Of a stretch of 64,000 nt of DNA, positions 52,965 through 61,957 are shown one piece after another (positions within the stretch are counted from its first letter, which is position 1; each line of letters begins with the position of its first letter). A model generated the notes under the pieces. The model saw nothing but the letters and a program-made list of their open reading frames with translations. It was not told the origin of the DNA and did no database searches. The stretch is from QKMZ01 sp012965515 (GTDB taxonomy: Bacteria > Cyanobacteriota > Vampirovibrionia > Obscuribacterales > Obscuribacteraceae), in assembly GCA_937879965.1 (NCBI GenBank), contig CALFMP010000022.1:92662-156661 (forward strand). Direction: 5' to 3'. Position numbers and translations under genes: made by a program.

Positions 52965-54407
52965 TTATTTGATGTTGAGATTAAGGCAGATAAATTTCGG
53001 CTGCGTCATCTCATGGACGGCGTAGCGAACGCCTTCGAGCCCTAATCCCGACTCTTTTCTGCCGCCGTAAGGCATATGGTCGGAGCGGAAAGTTGGGGCA
53101 TCATTGACCATGACACCACCTACATCGATAGAGCGCGCAGCTTTGAATGCGACATCCAGGTTGCTAGTGAAGACTCCGGCTTGCAGACCGAAACGTCCAT
53201 CATTCATTTTGGCGATTGCTTCATCAATGGTTTCATATTGCATAATGGAAACAACCGGTCCAAAGACTTCCTGGCAAACCACCAGCATGTCCGCTTTGGT
53301 GTCAGAAAGCACGACTGGTTCGACCAAATGATTGTTAATCACCTTGCCACCAGAAAGAACCTTCGCACCCGACTTGGTCGCCTTTTCCACCCAATCGAGC
53401 GTTTTCTCGACAGCACCATCATCAATGAGCGGACCGACATCAGTGGAATCATCCAGAGGATCGCCGACCTTGAGGGTTTTCACAACTTCAACAAATTTGT
53501 CGACGAACTTTTTGTATACATTTTTTTGGACATAAACTCTCTGAACGGAGATGCAAGTTTGACCTGCATGCGCATAGCCGCCACGTACAGAGCCTCTTAC
53601 GGCAAGGTCGAGATCGGCGTCGTCGTGAACGATAACGCCGGCGTTTCCACCTAATTCCAAAACCAATCTCGTTCCGGCATGCGCGTCACGACGCATTTGC
53701 CAGCCGATTTCCGGGCTGCCTGTGAAGGTAAGCACAGCCAAGCGCGGATCCTTGACCAGAGCGTTTCCTTTGGAACCGCGGCAAGGAATGATTTGCAAAA
53801 CGCCATCCGGCAAGCCTGCTTCTTTCAAGATCGCGCCCAATTTGATCGACGCGATCGGAGTTTGAGACGACGGTTTGAGAACTATACAGTTGCCTGCGGC
53901 AATGGCTGGTGCAACTTTGTGTGCAACCAGATTCAACGGGAAATTGAAAGGCGTAATACCACCTATGATACCGAGGGGTTCACGCAGAACCATGCCGATG
54001 CGATTTTCATTTCCAGCGGTGACATCCATCGGAATCTGCTCACCATCAAGGCGCATGGCTTCATGGCTGGCCAGAAGAAATGTATTGGCGGCGCGTGAAA
54101 CTTCGATGCGAGCATCCTTGATGGGCTTGCCGCCTTCCAGTGCAATCGTGCGAGCAATATCTTCTTTCTTTTCAAGAAGCAGTTTCGATGTTTTATGAAG
54201 GATTTCTGAGCGTTGATGGGCCGGCATTTGGCGCATGACGTTTTTGAAAACATCCTCAGCAACGGTGAGCGCGGTATCAATTGCTTTTTCGTCAGCCTGT
54301 CCGATTGCGGCAACGACTTCACCGTTGAATGGGCTTTTCACTTCATTGAATTCCGTCGACTCGACGCCGCGTATGTCCAGCGGATATTTCACTACTTCTT
54401 TCAACAT
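52965..54407 (-). CDS. Aldehyde dehydrogenase family protein
   Basis: 480 residues from ATG 54407, with AAGGTC 9 nt upstream; a longer frame to 54473 adds an unlikely leader. All ALDH landmarks are present: REPLGIIGGITPFNFPLNLVAHK, VLKPSSQTP, FTGSPEIGWQMRR for NAD(P) binding, the general base in LELGGNAG, the nucleophile in YAHAGQTCISVQRVYV, and EVFGPVVSI. The subgroup resembles the glyceraldehyde/lactaldehyde-type enzymes rather than betaine aldehyde dehydrogenase. The substrate is not determined. It is the first gene of a three-gene minus-strand operon with nanE and the rhomboid protease. Confidence 0.9.
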   Translation of the reverse strand: MLKEVVKYPLDIRGVESTEFNEVKSPFNGEVVAAIGQADEKAIDTALTVAEDVFKNVMRQMPAHQRSEILHKTSKLLLEKKEDIARTIALEGGKPIKDARIEVSRAANTFLLASHEAMRLDGEQIPMDVTAGNENRIGMVLREPLGIIGGITPFNFPLNLVAHKVAPAIAAGNCIVLKPSSQTPIASIKLGAILKEAGLPDGVLQIIPCRGSKGNALVKDPRLAVLTFTGSPEIGWQMRRDAHAGTRLVLELGGNAGVIVHDDADLDLAVRGSVRGGYAHAGQTCISVQRVYVQKNVYKKFVDKFVEVVKTLKVGDPLDDSTDVGPLIDDGAVEKTLDWVEKATKSGAKVLSGGKVINNHLVEPVVLSDTKADMLVVCQEVFGPVVSIMQYETIDEAIAKMNDGRFGLQAGVFTSNLDVAFKAARSIDVGGVMVNDAPTFRSDHMPYGGRKESGLGLEGVRYAVHEMTQPKFICLNLNIK

Positions 54408-54876
54408 TTGATTGACCTTGTTTGACTGTAGTTCTGGGAGATGAGAAACCGATGAGAAACCAGTTACGTTCAAAAATGAAAAACTATAAATCCAAATAGC
54501 AAGCGATCGATTGCCTGAAAAGCAATTCTTTTCCCACTTGTCCGGCTTCAGACAGCTAAGAATTATATCCTGCCCTTATCGTTAAGATACGCATAGATAG
54601 CCATCTTTATTTCGATTCCACAGCCTTAGAAGCAATGCTGGCATGGGTTCGAGCGGCAGGCTAGACTGAGTGTCCGAAATAAATGAAGGCAAATTTGTTG
54701 AAACCAATGAAAGCACTGGACTTAAGCCCTTGTAAGGGTTGAGAACATCCAGCTTGGCAATGGTAAACTCATGCCTACCCCTTACTGACAAGCAGTCATT
54801 CTCTTGACTACTTAGACTCTGCAAAAGACAGACCCTATACTGCAAGTCCAGTAATAGAAAGGAAGACCCTTTTAGG
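54408..54876. other. Intergenic region between divergent genes
   Basis: About 470 bp between the aldehyde dehydrogenase operon and the M23 peptidase gene. An open minus-strand frame of 120 codons crosses into the M23 gene but has no ribosome site and is judged a shadow. A small hairpin (CCCTTGTAAGGG near 54726) and the M23 promoter are the only elements I can point to. I looked for a ydaO-type riboswitch, often found before wall hydrolases, and did not see its consensus. Confidence 0.5.
54813..54841 (+). promoter_or_regulatory. Probable promoter of the M23 peptidase gene
   Basis: TAGACT (54813-54818), a 17-bp spacer and TATACT (54836-54841) give a reasonable sigma-70 match, placing the transcript start near 54848, about 30 nt before the ATG. 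Confidence 0.45.
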
Positions 54877-56124
54877 ATGCCGATATCAATTAACGGCTTT
54901 GAAAAGTCGACTTCAACAACTGCTCGCAAAGACAAATCGCGCACAGTCAGCTTTTGCGCTGCCGGTTTAGCTGCTTCTCTAGCGCTTGTCCTTTGCGCTC
55001 ATCAAACGAGTCAAGCAGCCAATAAACAGCTATTGGAAAACCCGAATGTTTCCGCCAAGACAAAGGAAAGATTGCTTCAGATCGAAAAGAAGCGTGCTGA
55101 ACTCCACGAACAAGTCGCTCAAGCACGCAAGAAAGAACAATTGGCGATGATCAAACTGTCGAGCATCACCAAAAAACTCAATACCGCCACTGGTCAGCTT
55201 GTCGATTCGAAACACCAGTTGAAGCGAACTGAAAACAAGCTCCATGAAACCGTTCAAGTCCTCAATGTCACCCAGACAAAAGAAGAACAACTTTCAGCCG
55301 GCGCCGCAAAGCGTTTGCGCGAAATCTATGAAGGACAAAGACTGAGCTTCCTGGAAATGCTGTTTCAAATAGATTCTCTGCAAGCATTCCTGGACAACAT
55401 GTATTTCCAAGAACGTATAGCCGAAGAAGACAGAAAGCTCTTGAACGAGTTGCGCGCCAAGTCAGCAGCGCTAAATTCCCGCAAGGGCGCTTTGGCAGAT
55501 CAGAAAGACAAGATCGGAACCATGGTCAGCGAGTTTGCCAGAAAAGCCTTGGAAATAGCCAAGGCAAGATTTGAGCAAGAACAAGTGGCCAGCAAGTTGA
55601 AAAAACAACGAGACTTCTACGAGAAAGCAGAACAGCAACTTTCCAACGAATCTCATCGGTTGGAATCGCAGATTTTAGCTATGCAGAGGGCGGCAAGAAG
55701 TTCGAATAAACCTGCCCAGCAAGGCTCAGGCAATATGGCGATGCCGCTCAAGGCGCACATCACCTCACCTTTTGGATGGCGCAGTCATCCGATTTTCCGT
55801 GTTCGCAAATTCCACACCGGCATTGATTTGGCTGGACCCAATCGCTGTGCAATTCGCGCCGCAGATACCGGAAGCGTGCTTTTCACAGGTTGGTACGGAG
55901 GCTATGGAAAAGTTGTGATCATTGGTCACGGCAATTCTCATGGAAACGACATGGCGACTTTGTATGCGCATTTGTCGCGTGCTGCAGTTTCGGTAGGCGA
56001 CAATGTCTCTAAAGGCGATGTGATTGGATACGAAGGTACGACTGGCTTTTCGACCGGTCCACACTTGCACTTTGAAGTGCGTGTGAACGGCAAACCGAAT
56101 AACCCACTCAGTTACGTACGCTGA
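54877..56124 (+). CDS. Exported M23 peptidase with coiled coil (EnvC-like)
   Basis: 415 residues. The signal peptide lies at about 26-48 (FCAAGLAASLALVLCAHQTSQAA) after a basic N-terminus. A long coiled coil follows (about 55-265: LLQIEKKRAELHEQVAQARK, KLHETVQVLNVTQTKEEQL), then a C-terminal LytM/M23 domain. That domain keeps the zinc ligands: HTGIDLAGP supplies His and Asp, and HLHFEVRVNG supplies the HxH motif. It should therefore be catalytically active, unlike true EnvC, which only activates amidases. It cuts peptidoglycan cross-links during division or growth. It has its own promoter and terminator. Confidence 0.9.
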   Translation: MPISINGFEKSTSTTARKDKSRTVSFCAAGLAASLALVLCAHQTSQAANKQLLENPNVSAKTKERLLQIEKKRAELHEQVAQARKKEQLAMIKLSSITKKLNTATGQLVDSKHQLKRTENKLHETVQVLNVTQTKEEQLSAGAAKRLREIYEGQRLSFLEMLFQIDSLQAFLDNMYFQERIAEEDRKLLNELRAKSAALNSRKGALADQKDKIGTMVSEFARKALEIAKARFEQEQVASKLKKQRDFYEKAEQQLSNESHRLESQILAMQRAARSSNKPAQQGSGNMAMPLKAHITSPFGWRSHPIFRVRKFHTGIDLAGPNRCAIRAADTGSVLFTGWYGGYGKVVIIGHGNSHGNDMATLYAHLSRAAVSVGDNVSKGDVIGYEGTTGFSTGPHLHFEVRVNGKPNNPLSYVR

Positions 56125-56211
56125 AATCTGGACAATCTGTCAAGCGTAATTCGGTGACTGATTCCAGGACAGCATTCTGCTTTGGCTAGTCACCGTATGC
56201 AGTGCAATGCA

Positions 56212-56244
56212 AAACGCCACGAATCTTTCGACTTCGTGGCGTTT
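56212..56244. terminator. Bidirectional terminator
   Basis: A perfect 12-bp stem (AAACGCCACGAA 56212-56223 with TTCGTGGCGTTT 56233-56244) and a 9-nt loop, with A-rich and T-rich ends. It lies between the M23 gene and the converging small-protein gene. Confidence 0.85.
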
Positions 56245-56317
56245 ACCGATGCATTTTCGATTGGGCTAGACTGGCTTGCGCTAAGGCGTAGAGCCGAATC
56301 CACCCATCTCATTACAC

Positions 56318-56575
56318 TTATGCTATGCGCTGTGCCTTGTTCTTGAGCTCTTTGACGAGGTCTTCTTGACCCAGCAAATAGCCTCTTCTTGCTTGATCAT
56401 CGGCATAGGAGATGATCGCTTCAGTCACGTTATTAAGCATTGAAATCGGCACGAATTCGCTGATTTGATTAAGCAAGCGCTCAACAGTAACCCACTCTTC
56501 GGTGTTCAGCGGAATGGCATCGTCCAATCTGGCGATGATTGTGTAGTTCCGGAGTTTATCTGCCCTGGTATTCAT
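56318..56575 (-). CDS. Small protein, paralogue of the one at 25907
   Basis: 85 residues; AGGTGAC lies before the ATG. It has the same conserved domain as the protein at 25907: ARLDDAIPLNTEEWVTVERL, SEFVPIS, AIISYADDQARRGYLLGQ, EDLVKELK. It lacks the longer Lys/Gln-rich head of that copy. No Cys, no signal peptide, helical. The two copies lie 30 kb apart, each at the end of an unrelated gene block and each on the minus strand. The family is not recognised; a small regulatory or adaptor protein is the best guess. Confidence 0.72.
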   Translation of the reverse strand: MNTRADKLRNYTIIARLDDAIPLNTEEWVTVERLLNQISEFVPISMLNNVTEAIISYADDQARRGYLLGQEDLVKELKNKAQRIA

Positions 56576-56767
56576 ACTGTCACCTGCATGTGTGATCCCG
56601 ACCCGCGGTATGCGTTTGTTCGCTGGTCAAGCTCTTTACTGCCCAACCCTTGGAAACCGCTATAGTTACTGGCTTCAAGAACCAAAAGTCGGTTCTGTCT
56701 CACCGAGAATCTTATGCCCGGAAATTTTTTGTTTAACACCACTTAATAGTTGCCAAGCCTAAAAAGG

Positions 56768-58249
56768 TTATTTGGAATACTTTTGCGCGTAGAGTTCTTT
56801 CACAAAAGCCTCAGCCTGTGCGCGATCTACGACTTCTTTCAAATCGCGCGCTTCCTCTAGAGCCTTCAAAAGTTCGCCGATAATTGGACCTGAACTAAGG
56901 TTCAAAAGGCGCATGATGTCATGACCACCAAGTAAGGGCTTGAGAGAGACAACCTCTTCCAGGAAGACCTGGTAGCCGTGCATTAGTGATTCCAGCCCTT
57001 TCTCCAAGTTTTCACGATTGTCACCGCACAGACCAGCGCCACGAGTAGCGCCGAGGTCAGCAAAGGCAACCATCATCAGCTCTGGCACGTCCTCGCCTAC
57101 GTTTCTGTAGAATCGATTGATTGCCTTGGCTGTGGGCGGGCCCTGGTGATATAGCTGACCAGGGCGCAAATGCAATTCCACCAGGCGCGTAATCAACCTC
57201 TCTACTGGTCTGGACCAACGCATACGGGCTGCAACCAGGGCAGTCATCTCGGCGCCAAGCTTGTCATGAGCAACAAAGGTATGTTTACCTTCCGGCGTCA
57301 CTTCCCAGGTCCCGGGCTTGCCGATATCGTGAAGTATGCAAGCCAGACGCGTGGCGGAAAGCCGGCTGACGCCGGAAGAGAGCTCTCGACTGGAGCTTTT
57401 GTGCATCCATTCCGGGAGCTCCGGCAAGCGCTTGTCCAGCTCAGAAACGGTGATAATACTGTGTTCAAAAAGGCCAAGGTGATGATAAGAATTGGGCGTC
57501 ACGCGCCTGCAGTCGACCAGTTCCGGAAAGATGATTTCGAGGACACCGCACTCAGCCAACTGATTGGTCAAATGCCCGGCAGTGGGACCGGACAAAGCCT
57601 CAAAAAGTTCAAAGTTGATGCGCTCGGGGGCTACTGATTTAAGTCCTTCGACCAGCTCTGTCACCCAGGCAAGCGTGATTGGCTCTATCTCTGCTTTCAG
57701 TTGATGGGCAAATCGAAATGTTCTGAGCACCCTCAATGGGTCATCTACAAAAGTCTGTCGAGACACAGCTCGAATTGTCTTGCTGGCTAAGTCCTTCAGT
57801 CCGTCTGCCAGATCGAGAACCTGGTCGGGATACTGGCTGTCCCAGGCTAGTGCATTGACAGTAAAGTCCCGTCTGGCCAGGTCTGTCTCGATATTTCCAC
57901 CTACGCAACCGGCAAAATCCAGGATGCTGCCATTATCAAAAACCACGCGGGCCGTGTCATTTGCCTCATCGAGCGGGACGAAGTGACCATCCATCTCGAC
58001 TGAAATCACATGCGCAAAGTTAAACGCTGTGCCGCCCGCCACCGCAAAATCAAGATCTCGTTTTTTTGGTGTTTCAAACTGCTGTGCAGTCGAAACACCC
58101 TGGTTGTCATGAGAAACGATACTGTCTCGAACATAGCCACCCACTATATAAGTAGATACTGAACATTCTTTTGCATGAACGAGAACCTGCTTTACCAGCG
58201 GGTTTTCCAATGGATGACAGCCGCGAGCGAACTCGACCTTGCTTCTCAT
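56768..58249 (-). CDS. cca: CCA-adding enzyme / poly(A) polymerase family tRNA nucleotidyltransferase
   Basis: 493 residues, class II nucleotidyltransferase. The head domain shows STYIVGGYVRDS (nucleotide-binding GG), KKRDLDFAVAGG with the two catalytic Asp, DLARRDFTVNALAW, and DDPLRVLRTFRFAHQL. An HD phosphohydrolase domain follows (FEHSIITVSEL, ACILHDIGKPGTW, FVAHDKLGA). The HD domain places it with the longer CCA enzymes that also have phosphatase activity. It adds or repairs the 3' CCA of tRNAs. It lies 39 bp downstream of the flippase-like gene on the same strand, so the two are probably co-transcribed. Confidence 0.92.
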   Translation of the reverse strand: MRSKVEFARGCHPLENPLVKQVLVHAKECSVSTYIVGGYVRDSIVSHDNQGVSTAQQFETPKKRDLDFAVAGGTAFNFAHVISVEMDGHFVPLDEANDTARVVFDNGSILDFAGCVGGNIETDLARRDFTVNALAWDSQYPDQVLDLADGLKDLASKTIRAVSRQTFVDDPLRVLRTFRFAHQLKAEIEPITLAWVTELVEGLKSVAPERINFELFEALSGPTAGHLTNQLAECGVLEIIFPELVDCRRVTPNSYHHLGLFEHSIITVSELDKRLPELPEWMHKSSSRELSSGVSRLSATRLACILHDIGKPGTWEVTPEGKHTFVAHDKLGAEMTALVAARMRWSRPVERLITRLVELHLRPGQLYHQGPPTAKAINRFYRNVGEDVPELMMVAFADLGATRGAGLCGDNRENLEKGLESLMHGYQVFLEEVVSLKPLLGGHDIMRLLNLSSGPIIGELLKALEEARDLKEVVDRAQAEAFVKELYAQKYSK

Positions 58250-58288
58250 TTTTTGCTCGTACGCTGATTAGGGGCTGAAAAGTTGAGG

Positions 58289-59446
58289 CTACACCGTCTC
58301 GGTGTCCTCTTCCTGAACATGCTCGAACTCTTCCCTTTCTTCTTTGGAAATTTGCAGATGTCCGGCGAAATAGACGATTCCACCTACCAGGCTACTGAGA
58401 GTGGTTAGAGCCAGCCACATCATCGCATATGTAAGAGCGTGCGAGTTGTCGACGCCAATGAATGTCAGGAAGTAGGTATAGGCCCATTCTCGGATGCCGA
58501 TGCCATTAAAGCTCGGAGTTACGAATCCCAAGACGGCCACGCACGGATAGAAAACGAAGTAATACCAAATTGGAATTTGAGTAAGTCCGAGTGCCAGTCC
58601 GATTGTTAAATGGCAGAGCACAATCACCAGTTGTAGAACCACCGACAAGAAAAGGGCAGACAGAACCAGCTTCCTGTCATGCCAGTAGACCTTGACTGCA
58701 GAATTCTCAAAGCGTTTGGTTATCTTATTGTCCGCTCCCAAGAGCATATGACAGAGCTTGGGCGCAAATGGCAGAACAAGAAATATACCGGCTGTTCCGA
58801 GCAAAATCGGCAATTTTAGCTTCCAGGGAAGATGTCCTGCCGGTCCGGCAAGTATGCCCGCCGTGGCGAAGAGGAAAAGAACTGCAATGCCTACAGTGCG
58901 ATCGGCAAGAACCGAATAAAAGGCACTTTTGTATTTGCCGGTTCCTTTCGAAAGGTAATAACCGCGAGAGAAGTCCCCACCTACGGTTGAAGGCAAAAAG
59001 AGGTTGAAGAAAAGTCCTACGTAGCAATATTGCAGTAAAGCCAGAAATGGCTTGCGGAGCCCTACAGCATCGGCTAGCAATTGCCACCGTTTCGCGTTAA
59101 TGCCCACGGAACCAAGGAAGAAAGCCACAGCAGCAGTCAAATACCAACCGTTTGATTGGAGAGCCACTTCCCAGCTTTTCGACAGGTCGACCTTGCCGAA
59201 GATAAACAGACTGGCGAACATGAGCGCGCTAAATGACAGCTTCAGCTTGAGCTTATCTTGCTTCGACAATCGGATCTTCTTGGCTAAATTAGCCAAACCG
59301 CCGATGATTGGTAAGGATTTCAACTGCGTGCTGTCCACGTCGGATGCCGATTGGTTCTCTTCTACCACTTGCATAGGGGGCGACGATACAAGTGACTCAT
59401 TTCCGGGTTTATTTTCAACCCTTTCAGCATACGCGGGAGAGACCAT
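58289..59446 (-). CDS. LPG-synthase-TM / UPF0104-type membrane protein
   Basis: About 385 residues from ATG 59446; a GTG at 59485 is also possible and neither has a strong ribosome site. A polar N-terminus of about 60 residues precedes eight or so membrane helices. AKRWQLLADAVG, the signature FFNLFLPSTVGGDFSRGYYLSK, SVLADRTVGIAVLFLF and the late FNGIGIREWAY motif are diagnostic of PF03706, the flippase domain of lysylphosphatidylglycerol synthases. The MprF-type transferase domain is absent, so it is a stand-alone member, perhaps a lipid or glycolipid flippase. The C-terminus is acidic. Confidence 0.85.
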   Translation of the reverse strand: MVSPAYAERVENKPGNESLVSSPPMQVVEENQSASDVDSTQLKSLPIIGGLANLAKKIRLSKQDKLKLKLSFSALMFASLFIFGKVDLSKSWEVALQSNGWYLTAAVAFFLGSVGINAKRWQLLADAVGLRKPFLALLQYCYVGLFFNLFLPSTVGGDFSRGYYLSKGTGKYKSAFYSVLADRTVGIAVLFLFATAGILAGPAGHLPWKLKLPILLGTAGIFLVLPFAPKLCHMLLGADNKITKRFENSAVKVYWHDRKLVLSALFLSVVLQLVIVLCHLTIGLALGLTQIPIWYYFVFYPCVAVLGFVTPSFNGIGIREWAYTYFLTFIGVDNSHALTYAMMWLALTTLSSLVGGIVYFAGHLQISKEEREEFEHVQEEDTETV

Positions 59447-59850
59447 TTGGGAGGCGCCTATCCTATTGATGACCAGAAAATTCACTCAAAAACAGGATCA
59501 ATGTTAGGTCACTAAAGACAGAGAGTTAAACCCCAAAGAGTTAACTTAGTCTTGATCTATGGTTATTTTGGGTAAAAAGCTATCGACTATTGGCAAGACG
59601 AGGGCTAAAATAAGAATTTGTTAAAATGTCATGGAAGGCGCCAAAAGGCTACTTTTCAGAAATAGCCTGAAAGAAACCTTCTGCCAATCCTTGAGTCTAT
59701 AGGCCCAATCGGCGAAAAACAGAAGAACCAGGCCTGTCAATCAAAGTGAGGCACAGGACCGGGATTTGCTTTTATTAACAGAGCTTTGGCGGGTTCACTC
59801 GCCATGATCTAATATCAGTAGTAGAAGTCTTAACAGGGGTAACTGCGTCA
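59447..59850. other. Intergenic region, no gene seen
   Basis: About 400 bp between divergent genes. It holds small hairpins, such as AGGCTA/TAGCCT (59648-59671) and GGCG/CGCC near 59790, but no recognised riboswitch or small RNA. It presumably contains both promoters. Confidence 0.45.
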
Positions 59851-61242
59851 GTGGAACAGAGAAGAGTAGCCCGAATCGGCATTCCTTTGGTTTTGTGTTT
59901 GCTATTTTTCGCTGTCCAGTGCTGGCTTTTGACGGGCGGCAGCAAAACGCAACCTGCTCAGATTTTGATTGCGGACACCTCAGAGCTCAAAGCATCACCT
60001 GCGTTGAGTGAGATAAACCGCAACATTCCTCCTCAGGTGCTCTATGCAAAAGCTTGGAAATTGCTCAAAGACAATTTCTACGAACAGGGATTCAATACTC
60101 AAGATTGGAATCGCTGGGAGCACCACTATGATGGCAAGCTAAAGACATCGGAAGATGCTCACAAAGCAATCGAAACAATGCTTGCCAGTTTGGCTGATCC
60201 GTACACACGTTTTCTCGATCGCGATTCCTTTGATGAAGAGAAGTCGCAGATCGAAGCGCACTTGTTCGGTGTTGGCATGCAGCTCGGTATGAACAAAGAG
60301 CACAAAGTCGTGGTGATTGCGCCCATCGAAGGGACTCCAGCATTTAACGCAGGAGTTCATCCCGGAGATGAAATCTTGGAAGTAGATGCAAAACCGGTAA
60401 AAGGACAGTCTCTCGATCAGGTGGTTAAGCAGATTAGAGGCGAGATCAATTCGATTGTAAGCATCACCTTCTTGCGCAAGAATGACAAGCGTGAAGACAG
60501 AAGAAAAATCTCCTTGAAACGGGCGGAGATTCCGATTAAGGCTGTGGCAAGCTGCGAAGTCTTGCCCGGAAATCTAGGATATATCCGCCTCGACAGTTTC
60601 ATTTCTCAGAAAGCTAATTCCGAGATGAGACAAGCACTGAAAAAACTGAGCAATACCGACGGTCTGATCATCGATTTGAGAAACAACCCTGGCGGATTAC
60701 TTTCCAATGCAATCGATATCGCCAATATGTTCCTCGATCATGGCACCATCGTCAGTACTATTGACAGTGAAGGCTATAAGGCAAAAACAGAAGCACAGAA
60801 CAGCCCGATCACCAAACAGCCAATTGTAGTGCTGATTAACCAGGGTAGTGCTTCCGCATCCGAAATTCTTTCCGGTGCATTGCATGACAATGAACGAGCT
60901 AAATTAGTCGGACAAAAAACGTTCGGAAAAGGTCTTGTTCAGTCGATCAACAAACTGGATGATGGTTCCGGCATCAATGTGACCATTGCTCGGTACCTGA
61001 CGCCGAACGATGTCGATATCCACAAGCAGGGCATTAGTCCTGACAAAGACTGTGAGGTCGTTCTCAAAGACGATGATTTCACAAAAGGCCGTGGTCCATG
61101 GTGGATCGATGTCACCTATTCCAACTTCAAGCGTTCACCTACGGACGGGAAAGATGTTCAGCTTGCCAAAGCCGTAGAAGTGTTGAAGAGAGAAGTCAGC
61201 AGTCAACCGAATCACAAAACGGTTTCGCTGAAAAAGCACTAA
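59851..61242 (+). CDS. ctpA: Carboxy-terminal processing protease (CtpA, S41A)
   Basis: 463 residues from GTG 59851 (AGGGG about 10 nt upstream). An N-terminal signal/anchor (IPLVLCLLFFAVQCWLLTG) precedes a helical segment with ADPYTRFLDRDSF, a PDZ domain (about 135-210: GVGMQLGMNKEHKVVVIAPI, GVHPGDEILEVDAKPV), and the protease core. The Ser-Lys dyad is intact: Ser335 in GSASASE and Lys360 in TFGKGLVQ, 25 residues apart as in E. coli Prc. It trims C-termini of exported proteins; in cyanobacteria CtpA matures D1, which is irrelevant here. A leader of more than 300 bp lies upstream. Confidence 0.93.
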   Translation: MEQRRVARIGIPLVLCLLFFAVQCWLLTGGSKTQPAQILIADTSELKASPALSEINRNIPPQVLYAKAWKLLKDNFYEQGFNTQDWNRWEHHYDGKLKTSEDAHKAIETMLASLADPYTRFLDRDSFDEEKSQIEAHLFGVGMQLGMNKEHKVVVIAPIEGTPAFNAGVHPGDEILEVDAKPVKGQSLDQVVKQIRGEINSIVSITFLRKNDKREDRRKISLKRAEIPIKAVASCEVLPGNLGYIRLDSFISQKANSEMRQALKKLSNTDGLIIDLRNNPGGLLSNAIDIANMFLDHGTIVSTIDSEGYKAKTEAQNSPITKQPIVVLINQGSASASEILSGALHDNERAKLVGQKTFGKGLVQSINKLDDGSGINVTIARYLTPNDVDIHKQGISPDKDCEVVLKDDDFTKGRGPWWIDVTYSNFKRSPTDGKDVQLAKAVEVLKREVSSQPNHKTVSLKKH

Positions 61243-61285
61243 AGGCAAGGTATAGCAGGATCAATCGGACAGAAACCGGACTACC

Positions 61286-61882
61286 TCAGCAGTCCATACC
61301 TTCGATCGCCTTGCCGTGGTGTCGCAACTGCGTCGTAGTTGAAATGGTCGTAGCCTGCTCCATAAGCCAGTCCGGAGCACGACGTCCGGTTAGTATAAGC
61401 ACAGTTGGATCTTTTCTGTGTTCAAAAGCTGCTTTAACTGAATCCCAATCGACCAGCCCAACTCGAGCCACATCGAGAATCTCGTCACCAATAACGATGT
61501 CATCGCCACGCTTCAACGCTTCGGCGACAAAGTTCAAACCGGCAAGTGCTTCGGCTTTGTCTTCGGGCAGAATTCCATTCGGCGAGCTGTAAAGGCGAAA
61601 GCTCCCTTTGGGGCCTGCGCCGATACGATTGACACCCGAGTATTTGACTCGCAATTTACCGAAGCCGGGAGCTTCAACATTTGACAAGAGTCTGAGCGCT
61701 TCACCTTCGCTGGAATTCTCTTCCAGTTTGTCAAAAAAGGCTAACGTGACGTTTTTCCCCTTGCTCAGCGCCCTCAACATCACGCCAAACGTGGCAGTGG
61801 TCTTTCCGCAGCCAGTGCCCAAGTAAAGCCTGATTCTTTCCTGTACTGCCTTCGCTTGGGGTTCTGATTCGGTTGTCATCAT
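61286..61882 (-). CDS. cobO: Corrinoid (cob(I)yrinate a,c-diamide) adenosyltransferase
   Basis: 198 residues of the CobA/CobO/BtuR P-loop family. IRLYLGTGCGKTTATFGVMLRAL is the nucleotide loop; the family normally reads GNGKGKTT, so TGC for NGK is an unusual variant to verify. IVIGDEILDVARVGLVDWDSV and LILTGRRAPDWLMEQA are the other conserved blocks. It transfers the adenosyl group of ATP to the cobalt of the corrinoid to make coenzyme B12. No other cobalamin genes are nearby, so the cell may salvage corrinoids. It converges on ctpA. Confidence 0.88.
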   Translation of the reverse strand: MMTTESEPQAKAVQERIRLYLGTGCGKTTATFGVMLRALSKGKNVTLAFFDKLEENSSEGEALRLLSNVEAPGFGKLRVKYSGVNRIGAGPKGSFRLYSSPNGILPEDKAEALAGLNFVAEALKRGDDIVIGDEILDVARVGLVDWDSVKAAFEHRKDPTVLILTGRRAPDWLMEQATTISTTTQLRHHGKAIEGMDC

Positions 61883-61957
61883 ATTTTGGCCGTAGATTGG
61901 TTGAAGCAGTGCATATGATAGCCGGACTGAGCAGTTAGAACTGTGAATTTTAGAGGT

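Noticed and set aside
54700..54870. Possible ydaO (c-di-AMP) riboswitch before the M23 peptidase
   Set aside because: Only one short hairpin is visible; the conserved ydaO sequence blocks were not found.
54582..54944. 120-codon minus-strand open frame in the M23 upstream region
   Set aside because: Overlaps the well-supported start of the M23 gene, has no ribosome site and crosses its promoter.
59510..59850. Possible c-di-GMP riboswitch or small RNA upstream of ctpA
   Set aside because: Small stems are present, but the GCACAGGGCAAACC-type consensus is absent (only GGCACAGGACCGGG occurs).
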